Source: JANSWP01 sp041941305 (GTDB lineage: Bacteria; Bacteroidota; Bacteroidia; Chitinophagales; Saprospiraceae). From it: a stretch of 64,000 bases of DNA. Both the position numbers and the translations under genes were made by a program. The DNA lies in NCBI GenBank assembly GCA_041941305.1, contig JBGTQJ010000012.1, forward strand, positions 124,001 to 188,000, given 5' to 3'. Each line of letters starts with the position of its first letter. Position 1 is the first letter of the stretch. The notes below the pieces were generated by a model. That model had not been told where the DNA came from. It searched no databases and worked only from the letters and a program-made list of their open reading frames with translations. Positions 35,952-45,009 of this stretch are shown here, one piece after another.

Positions 35952-37096
35952 ACCAAGCATTCGATCCTAGATTTCCCACTATTGAAGACCTACGTAAAAA
36001 GGCCAAAAGGCGTATGCCGGGATTTGCCTATGATTACTTGACTGGTGGCTGCAATTCGGAAGTTAATTTGAAGAGAAACACTGTGGAAATAAGAGAAATA
36101 CAATTAAAGCCTTATTATCTAAAAAACTATAGGGATTCCTCCATAAAAACCGAATTGTTCGGAAAAGAATACGATGCCCCTTTTGGCGTTTCCCCGATAG
36201 GTTTACAAGGTTTGATTTGGCCAGGTGCATCAGAAATATTGGCAAAAGCTGCTTTTGAACACAACATTCCCTATATTCTGAGCACTGTGGGCACTGCAAG
36301 CATTGAAAAAATTGGAGAAATCACCGAAGGCAATGCCTGGTTCCAATTGTATCATCCCACCGACGATACTTTGCGCGATGATTTGATAAAACGTGCTGCA
36401 GCTGCTCAATATCCTGTTTTGGTCATTCTCTCTGATGTTCCTACTTTCAGCTATCGACCCAAAGAAATAAAAAATGGCTTGGCGATGCCGCCGAGACTAA
36501 ATCCAAAAAATATTTTACAAATCCTGGGCAACCCTACCTGGACTATTGGTACCCTTAGGGCAGGTATTCCAGAGTTTAAAACCATCAAACCATATTTTCC
36601 CAAAGGAATGAATTTGAGACATCTAGGTCTTTTTATGAATCAGACCTTTACAGGCAGACTCAATGAAGATAAAATCAAACCCATTCGAGATATGTGGAAG
36701 GGTAAATTAGTATTAAAAGGCCTTGCAACGGAAGAGGATACAGAAAAAGCAATTGAATTGGGATTGGATGGAATAATCGTTTCCAATCACGGAGGCAGGC
36801 AACTGGATGCTGGTGAATCTACGATCAAACCATTGAAAAGGATTGCAAAAAAATATAAAGGTCAAATCAAAATTATGATGGATAGTGGAATTCGAACGGG
36901 ACCTGATATTGCATGTTCATTGGCATGTGGAGCAGAATTTACATTTCTTGGGAGGTCTTTTATGTATGGTGTGGGTGCCCTGGGAAAAAAAGGAGGAGAT
37001 CATACAATGACCATTTTAAAAAGGCAATTGCAACAAGTTTTGGAACAAGTTTGTTGCGAAAAGATTGAAGATTTGACCGATCATTTAGCCCAATGA
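35948..37096 (+). CDS. lldD: FMN-dependent alpha-hydroxy-acid dehydrogenase, probable L-lactate dehydrogenase
   Basis: A 382-residue (S)-2-hydroxy-acid oxidase family enzyme. FMN and active-site landmarks are APFGVSPIGLQGLIWPGASE, the STVGTASIE segment, WFQLYHP, LVLKGLATEEDTEKAIELG (active-site Lys region), IIVSNHGGRQLDAG (catalytic His) and MMDSGIRTGPDI. It should oxidise L-lactate to pyruvate and pass electrons to the respiratory chain. In rhamnose breakdown the aldolase yields L-lactaldehyde, which is oxidised to L-lactate, so this gene fits as the last step of the cassette. The ATG overlaps the kinase stop. Glycolate or another 2-hydroxy acid remains possible. Confidence 0.85.
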   Translation: MNQAFDPRFPTIEDLRKKAKRRMPGFAYDYLTGGCNSEVNLKRNTVEIREIQLKPYYLKNYRDSSIKTELFGKEYDAPFGVSPIGLQGLIWPGASEILAKAAFEHNIPYILSTVGTASIEKIGEITEGNAWFQLYHPTDDTLRDDLIKRAAAAQYPVLVILSDVPTFSYRPKEIKNGLAMPPRLNPKNILQILGNPTWTIGTLRAGIPEFKTIKPYFPKGMNLRHLGLFMNQTFTGRLNEDKIKPIRDMWKGKLVLKGLATEEDTEKAIELGLDGIIVSNHGGRQLDAGESTIKPLKRIAKKYKGQIKIMMDSGIRTGPDIACSLACGAEFTFLGRSFMYGVGALGKKGGDHTMTILKRQLQQVLEQVCCEKIEDLTDHLAQ

Positions 37097-37136
37097 CACT
37101 AAATAAATAGAATTTTTAATTTTTGATATTTTGTTC

Positions 37137-38327
37137 ATGAACCAAATTGTATTCCTTCAACTGATTATACTTTTTTTGATGGGCTGTTCACAATCAGAAA
37201 GTGATAATAATAGCCCGAAAGCACCTAAAGGGAACCAAATTTCTATGTGTTTTTCCCCCTCTAAAGGCAGCAATTATCTCAATCAAAGAGCAATGAATGA
37301 GATTTCAGCTATCAAGACGGATCCTGAAATGGAAAAAGATTTTACAGGCATGAAGAAAATTGCCGGTGGGAAATTTTTGATGGGAGGCAATATGCGTGAA
37401 GCTATTGGAACACCTCTTTCTGGAATGCAGCCTCGGCAAGATGAATTTCCACAGAACAATATTATTGTCAAGGATTTTTGGCTGGATGAAACCGAGGTAA
37501 CCAATGCCCAATTTCGGAAATTTGTAGAAGCAACCGACTATATCACTACGGCTGAGCGAAAAATCCCGCTTGAAGAAATAATGGCACAATTGCCAGAAGG
37601 CACTCCCCCACCCGATCTCGAAATGTTGGAACCTTCTGCATTAGTTTTTAATCAACCTGCTGAGGAAAATCTAAATGGTTATGACGTTTACGATTGGTGG
37701 AAATTTGCAAAAGGAGCTAATTGGAAGCATCCTCATGGACCAGAAAGTTCTATTGAAGGAAAAGACGATCATCCAGTTATTCAAATTTCTTGGTACGATG
37801 CAATGGCTTATGCCAAATGGGCAGGTAAACGCCTTCCCACTGAAGCTGAGTGGGAATATGCAGCCCGTGGAGGGCAGGATCAATCTGTATTTCCCTGGGG
37901 TAATGATTTTTCAGAAAAAGAGAACCTAAAGGCAAATTTCTGGCAGGGTAATTTTCCAGTGAGCAATTTGAAAACAGATGGTTATGAAAAATTGGCACCC
38001 GTAAAATCTTTTGAGGCAAACGACTATGGCTTGTATGACATGGCTGGAAATGTCTGGGAATGGTGTAGCGATTGGTTCCATGCCGAATATTACCAATGTA
38101 TCAAAGAAAATAATTTGATTGAAAATCCAAGTGGACCTGGTGTAAGTTTTGACCCTTATATGCCAAATGCAGCCCAAAAGGTAATGCGTGGAGGGTCGTT
38201 TCTTTGTAATGACAGTTACTGTTCGGGATATCGGGTTGCCGCAAGGATGAAATCGAGTCCAGATACCGGTTTGGAGCACACCGGATTCAGATGTGTAAGG
38301 GATATAACAGAGCCAACAGGTGAATAG
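37137..38327 (+). CDS. formylglycine-generating enzyme-like lipoprotein
   Basis: A 396-residue lipoprotein (lipobox LMGC after a 16-residue hydrophobic core) with one FGE-sulfatase domain. Domain markers are IAGGKFLMGG, FWLDETEVTNAQFRKFVEAT, HPVIQISWYDAMAYAKWAGKRLPTEAEWEYAARGG, YDMAGNVWEWCSDW and VMRGGSFLCNDSYCSGYRVAAR. The last segment keeps the two active-site cysteines of true formylglycine-generating enzymes (CNDSYC), which gliding-type GldJ/GldK relatives usually lack. It may therefore activate sulfatases in the periplasm, though no sulfatase gene is in the window. The TTG at 37131 opens the frame, but the ATG at 37137 is preferred. It lies 40 bp after lldD. Confidence 0.86.
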   Translation: MNQIVFLQLIILFLMGCSQSESDNNSPKAPKGNQISMCFSPSKGSNYLNQRAMNEISAIKTDPEMEKDFTGMKKIAGGKFLMGGNMREAIGTPLSGMQPRQDEFPQNNIIVKDFWLDETEVTNAQFRKFVEATDYITTAERKIPLEEIMAQLPEGTPPPDLEMLEPSALVFNQPAEENLNGYDVYDWWKFAKGANWKHPHGPESSIEGKDDHPVIQISWYDAMAYAKWAGKRLPTEAEWEYAARGGQDQSVFPWGNDFSEKENLKANFWQGNFPVSNLKTDGYEKLAPVKSFEANDYGLYDMAGNVWEWCSDWFHAEYYQCIKENNLIENPSGPGVSFDPYMPNAAQKVMRGGSFLCNDSYCSGYRVAARMKSSPDTGLEHTGFRCVRDITEPTGE

Positions 38328-38716
38328 ACAGCTTTTAATTCGTTATTTGATTCCATACCATTTTTATTAGGAACTATCGTTCTTGAAATTTTTGACTTAT
38401 AAAAACCGTTTTTCCAAAATAATTCATCTTTAAACTAGAAATCACCTCCAAAAGACTAATTTTGTGGCCACCCAAATGTTAAAATTGAAAATTAAATTGG
38501 TTACCAATCCAATCAAAAACCGATTTATGGAAAACCCACTTTTGAGCACTCCTAAAGGCGATTTGCCAAATTACAATTAATCCATTTTGAACATATCAGC
38601 CCAAAAACTGAAGTTGACTTAACAGTTTTAGGATTTTTGAACTCCTGTCTTTTTTGAAGCATATACAGTTTCCAAATAAAAGTCAAATTTCATAAGTCCT
38701 TAAAAACCAATTCTTT
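38328..38716. other. intergenic region upstream of the TonB receptor
   Basis: Nearly 390 bp without a supported gene. It is AT-rich with no clear terminator after the upstream gene. TACAGTTTC (near 38664) is only one base off the -7 consensus and could belong to the receptor promoter. No riboswitch or known operator was recognised. Confidence 0.4.
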
Positions 38717-41101
38717 ATGAAAAAATTTTCTGCATTACTGCTTTTTAATGTTTTTTCATTTGTCTTTATCCTACCTGCTCAACAAGGGTTATTATCTGGA
38801 ACCTTGACTGATTCCAATTCTGGGGAGCCTTTAATTTCTGCTACAGTTAAAGTGGGTTCGACCGGTGCAATTACAGACTTTAATGGCATTTATTCGATCA
38901 GTTTAGAGGCAGGAGAATATGAAGTTGAAATTAGTTATGTGGGATATGAATCTGTAAGAAAGCAGGTTAGCATTGTTGATGGAGGAAATGTAGTCTTGAA
39001 TGTAGCGCTTTCTGAAACTGCCAATCTCCTTAAAACAGCTACTGTTACAAGTGGGAAATTTGAAAAAGCATTAGGAGAGGTAACTGTTTCCCTGGATGTA
39101 TTAAAACCAAATCTGATAGAAAATACCAATAAGACAGATGTTGCAGCAGTTTTGGATAAAGTACCTGGTGTAAATATGGTTGGTGGACAAGCAAATATAA
39201 GAGGTGGATCTGGATTTTCCTATGGAGCTGGGAGCAGGGTGTTACTATTGGTGGATGATATGCCCATCCTTCAGGCAGATGCTGGATTTCCCCAATGGAA
39301 TGATGTACCAATTGAAAATATTGAACAAATTGAAGTTGTAAAAGGAGCAGCATCTGCTCTATATGGTTCTTCAGCATTGAATGGAATAATAAATGTGAGA
39401 ACTGCCTATGCTAAATCAGACCCAGTCACTAAAATTTCTCCCTTTTACACCTATTTCATGAAGCCTGCTGATAAATACAAAGCCTGGTGGGAGGAGACTG
39501 GAGAACAACCTTACACTACGGGATTGGGTGTTTCTCACAAGAGAAAAATAGGGAAACTAGATTTGGTTACCGGAGGTTATGGTTTAAAAAGCAAAAGTGT
39601 TCAAGACAGCTCAGGTTCGGAAAGAGGTCGATTTAATATCAATTTGAGATATCGGCTAACGGATCGATTATCTTTGGGAGTAAACACCAATTTCAACAAA
39701 AGTAAAGGCTCTTCATTCTTTTTCTGGGCAGATCCAGATTCTTCAATTTACCGTCCAGGAGTTGCAATTTCCAATTCCAGCAACACCAGGTACAATATTG
39801 ATCCCTTTATTAGTTACTTCGACAATGCCGGAAATCGCCACAAATTTCAAGGGAGGTTTTTCAACGTAAAAAATAATACTGGTACCAGAGAGGCTGATCA
39901 ATCTAACCGTTCCGAGGTTTATTATGGGGAATATCAATTTCAAAAGAGATTTGAGCGTTGGAATCTAGTCTCTACCACTGGTTTGGTTTATCAAAAATCT
40001 TTAGTCAGTGCACCACTTTATGGCGATACAACATTGACTTCAAAAAATTTGGCCGCTTTTATCCAACTTGACAAAAAAGTATGGGATAAATTGAATCTTT
40101 CATTAGGGTTCAGATACGAGAGAAATACGATAGAAGCTCCTGAAGAAATGGTTTATGAAACTACAATCAATGGATTTGTATATAGGCAAGAAGTCTTTAC
40201 ACCAAATGGGAAAGTGGAAGATTCAAAGCCAGTATTTAGAATCGGGGCAAATTATCAAGCTGGTCAGGCTACATTTATCAGAGCATCATGGGGTCAGGGA
40301 TACCGCTTTCCTACCATTGCGGAGAAATATATTTTTACGCTTTTTGGAGGTGTACCCATCAATCCAAATCCTGACTTGGAACCAGAAACTGGCTGGTCAG
40401 CCGAATTGGGAATTAAACAGGGATTCAAGGTTTCCGAATTTCAGGGTTTTCTTGATGTAGCGGCATTTTGGTCGGAATATCAAAATATGATGGAATTCAA
40501 TTTCCTTGGTTTCAACTTTTTAGATATTGCAGGCTTTCAATCTCAAAACGTTGGAAATACCCGAATTAAGGGTTTAGAATTTACCATTGGTGGTCAGGGA
40601 AATATCCGAGGATTTCAGACTACCGTAATGGCAGGATACACATTTTTGGATCCTAAGTTTAAGAGTTTTGATATTAATGCTGAGGATCAAGAATCAGAAG
40701 CTTATTTGAATGCAGCAAATTCTTCCATTTGTAATGATCCCGATGATCCAAACAATGAAAATTGTGAAAACATTTTAAAATATAGATATAAGCATACCGC
40801 AAAGGTGGATATAGAAAGCAGGAAAAATAATTTTTCCCTGGGCCTTGCTTTTTTATACAATAGCCACATGTTAAATATTGACCAGGTTTTTGAAACTGTT
40901 ATCGTTCCTGGTCTTCAGGATTATCGCAAACTGAATAATAACGGAGAACTCATTGTAAATGCACGGTTGGCGTATTATTTAAACGATCCGCTTAAATTTT
41001 CTCTCATCGCCGGAAATATTTTAAATTCGGAGACATCCAGTCGACCAGGTCAGCTGCGATCTACCAGACATTTTACTTTGCGAGCTGATTTTACATTTTA
41101 A
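38717..41101 (+). CDS. TonB-dependent outer-membrane receptor
   Basis: A 794-residue receptor. After a signal peptide (FVFILPAQ) comes a CarboxypepD_reg-like domain (GTLTDSNSGEPLISATVKV). Next is the plug (LDKVPGVNMVGGQANIRGG, VLLLVDDMPI, IEQIEVVKGAASALYGSSALNGIINVRT) and a 22-strand barrel, ending in the aromatic residue expected for insertion (HFTLRADFTF). It imports an unidentified ligand in a proton-motive-force-dependent way. No SusD-like partner is adjacent, which argues against a Sus-type polysaccharide locus and leaves siderophore, vitamin or metal complexes as options. It stands alone between a long upstream gap and a strong terminator. Confidence 0.93.
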   Translation: MKKFSALLLFNVFSFVFILPAQQGLLSGTLTDSNSGEPLISATVKVGSTGAITDFNGIYSISLEAGEYEVEISYVGYESVRKQVSIVDGGNVVLNVALSETANLLKTATVTSGKFEKALGEVTVSLDVLKPNLIENTNKTDVAAVLDKVPGVNMVGGQANIRGGSGFSYGAGSRVLLLVDDMPILQADAGFPQWNDVPIENIEQIEVVKGAASALYGSSALNGIINVRTAYAKSDPVTKISPFYTYFMKPADKYKAWWEETGEQPYTTGLGVSHKRKIGKLDLVTGGYGLKSKSVQDSSGSERGRFNINLRYRLTDRLSLGVNTNFNKSKGSSFFFWADPDSSIYRPGVAISNSSNTRYNIDPFISYFDNAGNRHKFQGRFFNVKNNTGTREADQSNRSEVYYGEYQFQKRFERWNLVSTTGLVYQKSLVSAPLYGDTTLTSKNLAAFIQLDKKVWDKLNLSLGFRYERNTIEAPEEMVYETTINGFVYRQEVFTPNGKVEDSKPVFRIGANYQAGQATFIRASWGQGYRFPTIAEKYIFTLFGGVPINPNPDLEPETGWSAELGIKQGFKVSEFQGFLDVAAFWSEYQNMMEFNFLGFNFLDIAGFQSQNVGNTRIKGLEFTIGGQGNIRGFQTTVMAGYTFLDPKFKSFDINAEDQESEAYLNAANSSICNDPDDPNNENCENILKYRYKHTAKVDIESRKNNFSLGLAFLYNSHMLNIDQVFETVIVPGLQDYRKLNNNGELIVNARLAYYLNDPLKFSLIAGNILNSETSSRPGQLRSTRHFTLRADFTF

Positions 41102-41126
41102 TTGTAGGATCTCTCCCCATTAGACT

Positions 41127-41164
41127 AAAAAGCCTGGAGCTTCTGATTAGCTCCAGGCTTTTTT
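41127..41164 (+). terminator. rho-independent terminator after the TonB receptor
   Basis: AAAAAGCCTGGAGC pairs with GCTCCAGGCTTTTT around a short loop, with the T run to 41164, 25 bp past the stop. Confidence 0.88.
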
Positions 41165-41212
41165 ATTTCAAAAATCTGTCTACTACTTATTGTCAACTGA
41201 ATCTCCTGTCAT

Positions 41213-41246
41213 TTTGTCACATCTGTTTCCTTTTTTCTTATCTTTG
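41213..41246 (+). promoter_or_regulatory. putative miaB promoter
   Basis: TATCTTTG (41239-41246) is an exact TAnnTTTG box. TTTG at 41213-41216 lies 22 bp upstream, slightly longer than the ideal spacing. The ATG of miaB is 61 bp downstream. Confidence 0.55.
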
Positions 41247-41307
41247 CATACTTTTTTAAAAAAGGCACCTTTCAAGTGTCTTATTTGACAAAAATTGAAA
41301 TTGAATA

Positions 41308-42744
41308 ATGTACAATGACAATCCTACCCTCGTCGGAATTAAGGAGATAGATGAACAAAAGCAAGGCGAGGTATTTTTTAGTGAAAAAGCAATTGATGTA
41401 GCCCAAGAAGGCAAAAAATTCTATATCGAAAGTTATGGTTGCCAGATGAACTTTAGCGATAGTGAAATCGTAGCTTCTATTCTTTCAGATGCAGGATATA
41501 GCTCTACCAAAAACCTGGAAGAGTCGGATCTGATATTGATCAATACTTGTTCTATTCGTGAAAAAGCGGAAGATACTGTACGTAGAAGGCTAAGGATTTT
41601 TGACAAAATTAAATTATCCAAACCAGGCACCATGGTTGGTGTGCTTGGTTGTATGGCAGAAAGGTTGAAAAAGAAATTTCTGGAACAGGAAAAATTGGTT
41701 GATTTGGTTGTAGGTCCAGATGCTTATCGAGACTTACCAAAATTAGTGGTTACAGCTGAAGATGGTGAGAAAGGTGTCAATGTTTTGCTTTCCCGTGAAG
41801 AAACATATGCAGACATTAGCCCGATGAGGCTGGATTCCAACGGTGTTACTGGGTTTATTTCGATTATGAGAGGATGTGATAACATGTGTTCTTTTTGTGT
41901 TGTTCCTTTTACAAGGGGGCGAGAGCGAAGCAGAGAGCCTTTTAGCATCGTCGCTGAGGCTACAGATATGTTTAACAAGGGGTACAAAGAAGTTACGCTT
42001 TTGGGACAAAACGTCGACTCATATAAATGGGAAAATCCAGAGACCAAGGAAAAAGTCACCTTTGCAAAATTATTGGAAATGGTAGCTTTGGTAAATCCAG
42101 ACTTGAGAGTACGATTTTCCACCTCCCACCCCAAAGACATAACAGATGAGGTGCTATTCACAATGGCTAAGTTTGAAAATATTTGCAAATACATCCATTT
42201 GCCAGTACAATCAGGAAATAGCCGGGTTTTGAAATTAATGAATAGAACCTATGACCGGGAATGGTACATCAAAAAAGTAAAAAGGATATATGAAATCATG
42301 CCTGATTGCGCGATTTCATCTGACATAATTTCAGGTTTTTGTTCAGAAACAGAGGAAGAACACCTTGATACGCTGAGTATGGTTGAGTGGGCAAATTACA
42401 GCATGTCTTATATGTTCTTCTATTCGGAACGTCCGGGTACACTTGCTGCAAGAAAATACGAAGATGATATTCCTCTTGAGGTTAAGAAAAGAAGATTACA
42501 AGAAGTCATACGTTTACAAAACCAAATCTCATTTAAGCACAATCAAGCTGATATAGGAAAAACCTATAAAGTTCTCATAGAAGGAAATTCCAAGAAATCT
42601 GAAAATGATTTCAAAGGAAGAAATAGCCAAAACAAGATGATTGTATTTGGGAAAAAGGGGAATTTCAAACCTGGAGATTATGTAAATGTAAAAGTTCTGG
42701 ATGCCACAAGCGCTACATTAAAAGGAGAATTGATTTTAAATTAA
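41308..42744 (+). CDS. miaB: tRNA-2-methylthio-N6-dimethylallyladenosine synthase
   Basis: A 478-residue radical SAM methylthiotransferase that modifies A37 of tRNAs reading UNN codons. The N-terminal cluster domain has YIESYGCQMNFSDSE and INTCSIREKAEDTVRRRL plus LGCMAERL. The radical SAM triad is CDNMCSFC in GFISIMRGCDNMCSFCVVPFTRGRERSR. A C-terminal TRAM domain follows (YKVLIEGNSKKSENDFKGRN ... NVKVLDATSATLKGEL). It starts a miaB, sigma-54 activator, lptE order with an 18-bp gap to the next gene. Confidence 0.96.
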   Translation: MYNDNPTLVGIKEIDEQKQGEVFFSEKAIDVAQEGKKFYIESYGCQMNFSDSEIVASILSDAGYSSTKNLEESDLILINTCSIREKAEDTVRRRLRIFDKIKLSKPGTMVGVLGCMAERLKKKFLEQEKLVDLVVGPDAYRDLPKLVVTAEDGEKGVNVLLSREETYADISPMRLDSNGVTGFISIMRGCDNMCSFCVVPFTRGRERSREPFSIVAEATDMFNKGYKEVTLLGQNVDSYKWENPETKEKVTFAKLLEMVALVNPDLRVRFSTSHPKDITDEVLFTMAKFENICKYIHLPVQSGNSRVLKLMNRTYDREWYIKKVKRIYEIMPDCAISSDIISGFCSETEEEHLDTLSMVEWANYSMSYMFFYSERPGTLAARKYEDDIPLEVKKRRLQEVIRLQNQISFKHNQADIGKTYKVLIEGNSKKSENDFKGRNSQNKMIVFGKKGNFKPGDYVNVKVLDATSATLKGELILN

Positions 42745-42762
42745 TCTCAAACCGAAAACTAC

Positions 42763-44052
42763 ATGAATTTACAAAGCATAAAACAACGCTTCGGTATCAT
42801 TGGTCGTTCAGATCTTTTGGACAGGGCTTTGGGCACAGCTGCCAGAGTCGCCAATACAGATTTAACCGTTTTAATTACCGGTGAAAGTGGGGTTGGAAAG
42901 GAAGCATTTTCAAAGATTATCCATTCCCTCAGTGCCAGAAAACACAATCAATTTATTGCAGTAAATTGTGGAGCCATTCCCTCTGGTACCATCAACTCAG
43001 AATTATTCGGCCATGAAAAAGGTGCGTTTACTGGGGCTACAGCAGAACGAAAAGGTTACTTCGAGACTGTAAATGGAGGAACTATATTTTTAGATGAAAT
43101 TGCTGAAATGCCTTTGGATACTCAATCTTTCTTATTGAGGGTTTTGGAGAATGGTGAATTTATTAGGGTAGGATCTTCAAAAGTTCAAAAGACTGACATT
43201 CGAATTATCGCCGCAACAAATGTAGATTTGGAAGAAAGGGTTCATAAAGGAAAATTTAGAGAAGATTTATTTTATCGCCTGAAGACTGTTCCTATTAAAG
43301 TTCCGGCACTCAAAGATCGACCAGAAGATATTTATATGCTCTTCCGGAAATTTGCTGTTGATTTTGGAGAAAAATATAGGACACAAGCTATTCAACTAGA
43401 TGAAAGAGCCCAATTGCTCATTGAAAATTACACTTGGCCGGGAAATGTTAGAGAGTTAAAAAATATAGTAGAACAAATTTCTGTCCTTTCTGAAGAAAGA
43501 CTAATTACTGCGGAAGTATTAATCGAATTCATCCCGAATGTACTCAAAAGAAACTTGCCAGTTCCAACGACTTCCAATGGAAAAACGGAACCAGGATTTG
43601 AAACATTTCAGGAAAGAGAAATATTGTACAAGTTTTTGTATGATATGAAAAACGACCTGAATGATTTAAAGTCACTTGTTTTTGAACTGATTAGAAATAA
43701 CAATTTACAAGTTCCAGCAGATACAAAAAGCCTGAGACCTCTACAGACTCCGGGATTCCCATCTTACCAGGACAGGTCAGAGTCTACTTATCAAGCGCCT
43801 TCAAGAGAAGAATATCCAGAAGGGCTCACCAATGTTCCACCTACGCCTTCCAGACCAATCATTTTGGATTCAAATAATCCCAATTTCCAAAAAGCCGAAA
43901 TAGTGGAGGAAAGCCTGAATCTTGAAGAAATGGAAAAAGATCTCATAAAAAAGGCGCTAAAAAAACACAAAGGGCGAAGAAAGGATGCCGCTGTTGATTT
44001 AGGCATATCAGAGCGAACGCTTTACAGAAAAATCAAAGAATACGATTTGTAA
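42763..44052 (+). CDS. sigma-54-dependent transcriptional activator lacking a receiver domain
   Basis: A 429-residue bacterial enhancer-binding protein. The AAA+ domain starts almost at the N-terminus: Walker A GESGVGKE at residues 40-47, the sigma-54 contact loop GAFTGA near residue 88, Walker B GGTIFLDEIAEMPL and the arginine-finger segment FREDLFYRL. A long polar linker (about 265-390, with PTPSRPIILDSNNPN) leads to a Fis-type helix-turn-helix (RKDAAVDLGISERTLYRKIKEYDL). With no response-regulator or GAF domain, its activity must be controlled by another protein, by level, or not at all. It requires RpoN. It is probably cotranscribed with miaB, and its targets are unknown. Confidence 0.92.
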   Translation: MNLQSIKQRFGIIGRSDLLDRALGTAARVANTDLTVLITGESGVGKEAFSKIIHSLSARKHNQFIAVNCGAIPSGTINSELFGHEKGAFTGATAERKGYFETVNGGTIFLDEIAEMPLDTQSFLLRVLENGEFIRVGSSKVQKTDIRIIAATNVDLEERVHKGKFREDLFYRLKTVPIKVPALKDRPEDIYMLFRKFAVDFGEKYRTQAIQLDERAQLLIENYTWPGNVRELKNIVEQISVLSEERLITAEVLIEFIPNVLKRNLPVPTTSNGKTEPGFETFQEREILYKFLYDMKNDLNDLKSLVFELIRNNNLQVPADTKSLRPLQTPGFPSYQDRSESTYQAPSREEYPEGLTNVPPTPSRPIILDSNNPNFQKAEIVEESLNLEEMEKDLIKKALKKHKGRRKDAAVDLGISERTLYRKIKEYDL

Positions 44053-44140
44053 GCATTTAATATTGTTCTTCTTTTGTACCAGGTTCCTTGTTAAAAAAAA
44101 GAAAATTCGGATAGACCTTAGCTTCCAGTTTCGTTTTCAT

Positions 44141-44318
44141 TTAAGAGTATGTCTAAATTTTTCCTTCCTGAAAACCAATGCTTTATGAACCTGTCTTCTC
44201 CGAAGGAGTCCTTCGGACAAGTCATTAAGCTCATTTGCCTCGGCAAACTCCCTTAAAGGCTTCTCGTCAGAACCATAAATCCTTGATTTTCAGTTTGTAA
44301 AATTTTTAGACAAACTCT
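44141..44318. repeat. MITE-like palindromic element, copy B
   Basis: The left arm TTAAGAGTATGTCTAAATTT (44141-44160) continues through CTGAAAACCAATGCTTTATG. The right arm, read on the minus strand, is AGAGTTTGTCTAAAAATTTT, then ACTGAAAATCAAGGATTTAT, so the two arms are imperfect inverted repeats. Between them are stems TCCGAAGG/CCTTCGGA and TTTGCC/GGCAAA. The arm shares ACTGAAAATCAAG and TTTATGGTTCT with the element at 25772-25872. It fills most of the gap between the sigma-54 activator and lptE and has no coding potential. Confidence 0.6.
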
Positions 44319-44343
44319 AAAAGTGTCAATTTTTTAAGCCGTA

Positions 44344-44877
44344 ATGAAAAACATACTACCCAAATATATTCTTTTTTCATTCTTCACTATATCATTATTC
44401 ATTTCCCAAAGTTGTATGATAGGTAATGTAGGCTATTCTTTTAAAGGAACGAGTATTCCGGCAAATGTCTATACTTTTTACCTGGATGATTTTGAAAATC
44501 AAACCAATACTGCTCCCCCTACCCTGGCTCAAACATTTAAAGATGGGTTAAATGATAGAATTCGGAATGAAACCAGATTGAAAAATGAAGATGAAAACCC
44601 ACATGTTGAATTTACCGGATCAATTACAAATTATTCGGTCAGGGCTGAAGCTCCCCAACCAGGTCAAACCGCTGCAATTAATCGTTTAACCATTTCATTT
44701 CAAATTGAATACATCAATAATCTTAATCCGGATGAAAAGCCCATGAGAAAAAACTTTTCTCAATTCGCTGATTTTGATACAAGCCAGAATCTGATTGATG
44801 TTCAGGATGATTTGATTGATCAAATTCTCACAGAGATCATCGACGAAGTTTTCAACTGGGCATTTACAAATTGGTAG
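44344..44877 (+). CDS. lptE: LPS-assembly lipoprotein LptE
   Basis: A 177-residue outer-membrane lipoprotein (lipobox SQSC near residue 24) that plugs the LptD barrel and helps place lipopolysaccharide. The pattern GYSFKGTSIPANVYTFYLDDFENQT, LAQTFKDGLNDRIRNETRLK, VEFTGSITNYSVRAEAP and the C-terminal helical segment VQDDLIDQILTEIIDEVFNW are typical of the Bacteroidota LptE family. The order with miaB and a sigma-54 activator upstream is one I associate with this phylum. It is framed by MITE-like ends: copy B upstream and a solitary arm about 105 bp downstream. Confidence 0.88.
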   Translation: MKNILPKYILFSFFTISLFISQSCMIGNVGYSFKGTSIPANVYTFYLDDFENQTNTAPPTLAQTFKDGLNDRIRNETRLKNEDENPHVEFTGSITNYSVRAEAPQPGQTAAINRLTISFQIEYINNLNPDEKPMRKNFSQFADFDTSQNLIDVQDDLIDQILTEIIDEVFNWAFTNW

Positions 44878-44982
44878 AAAAATTGTTAAAATTTCTAAGG
44901 AGGTCAATAAAAATGAAAAGCAAAATGAAAGATTCCCAGAATTCATCGTTTATTAATATTCTTTCTATTTTAATTTTCATTT

Positions 44983-45002
44983 AAATTTAAACATACTCTT
45001 AA
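44983..45002 (-). repeat. solitary arm of the MITE-like element
   Basis: On the minus strand the 20 bases read TTAAGAGTATGTTTAAATTT, identical to the left arm of copy B except for one base, and in inverted orientation to it. No second arm is found next to it, so it may be a remnant, or the far end of a larger unit enclosing lptE. Confidence 0.5.
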
Positions 45003-45009
45003 TTGAACC

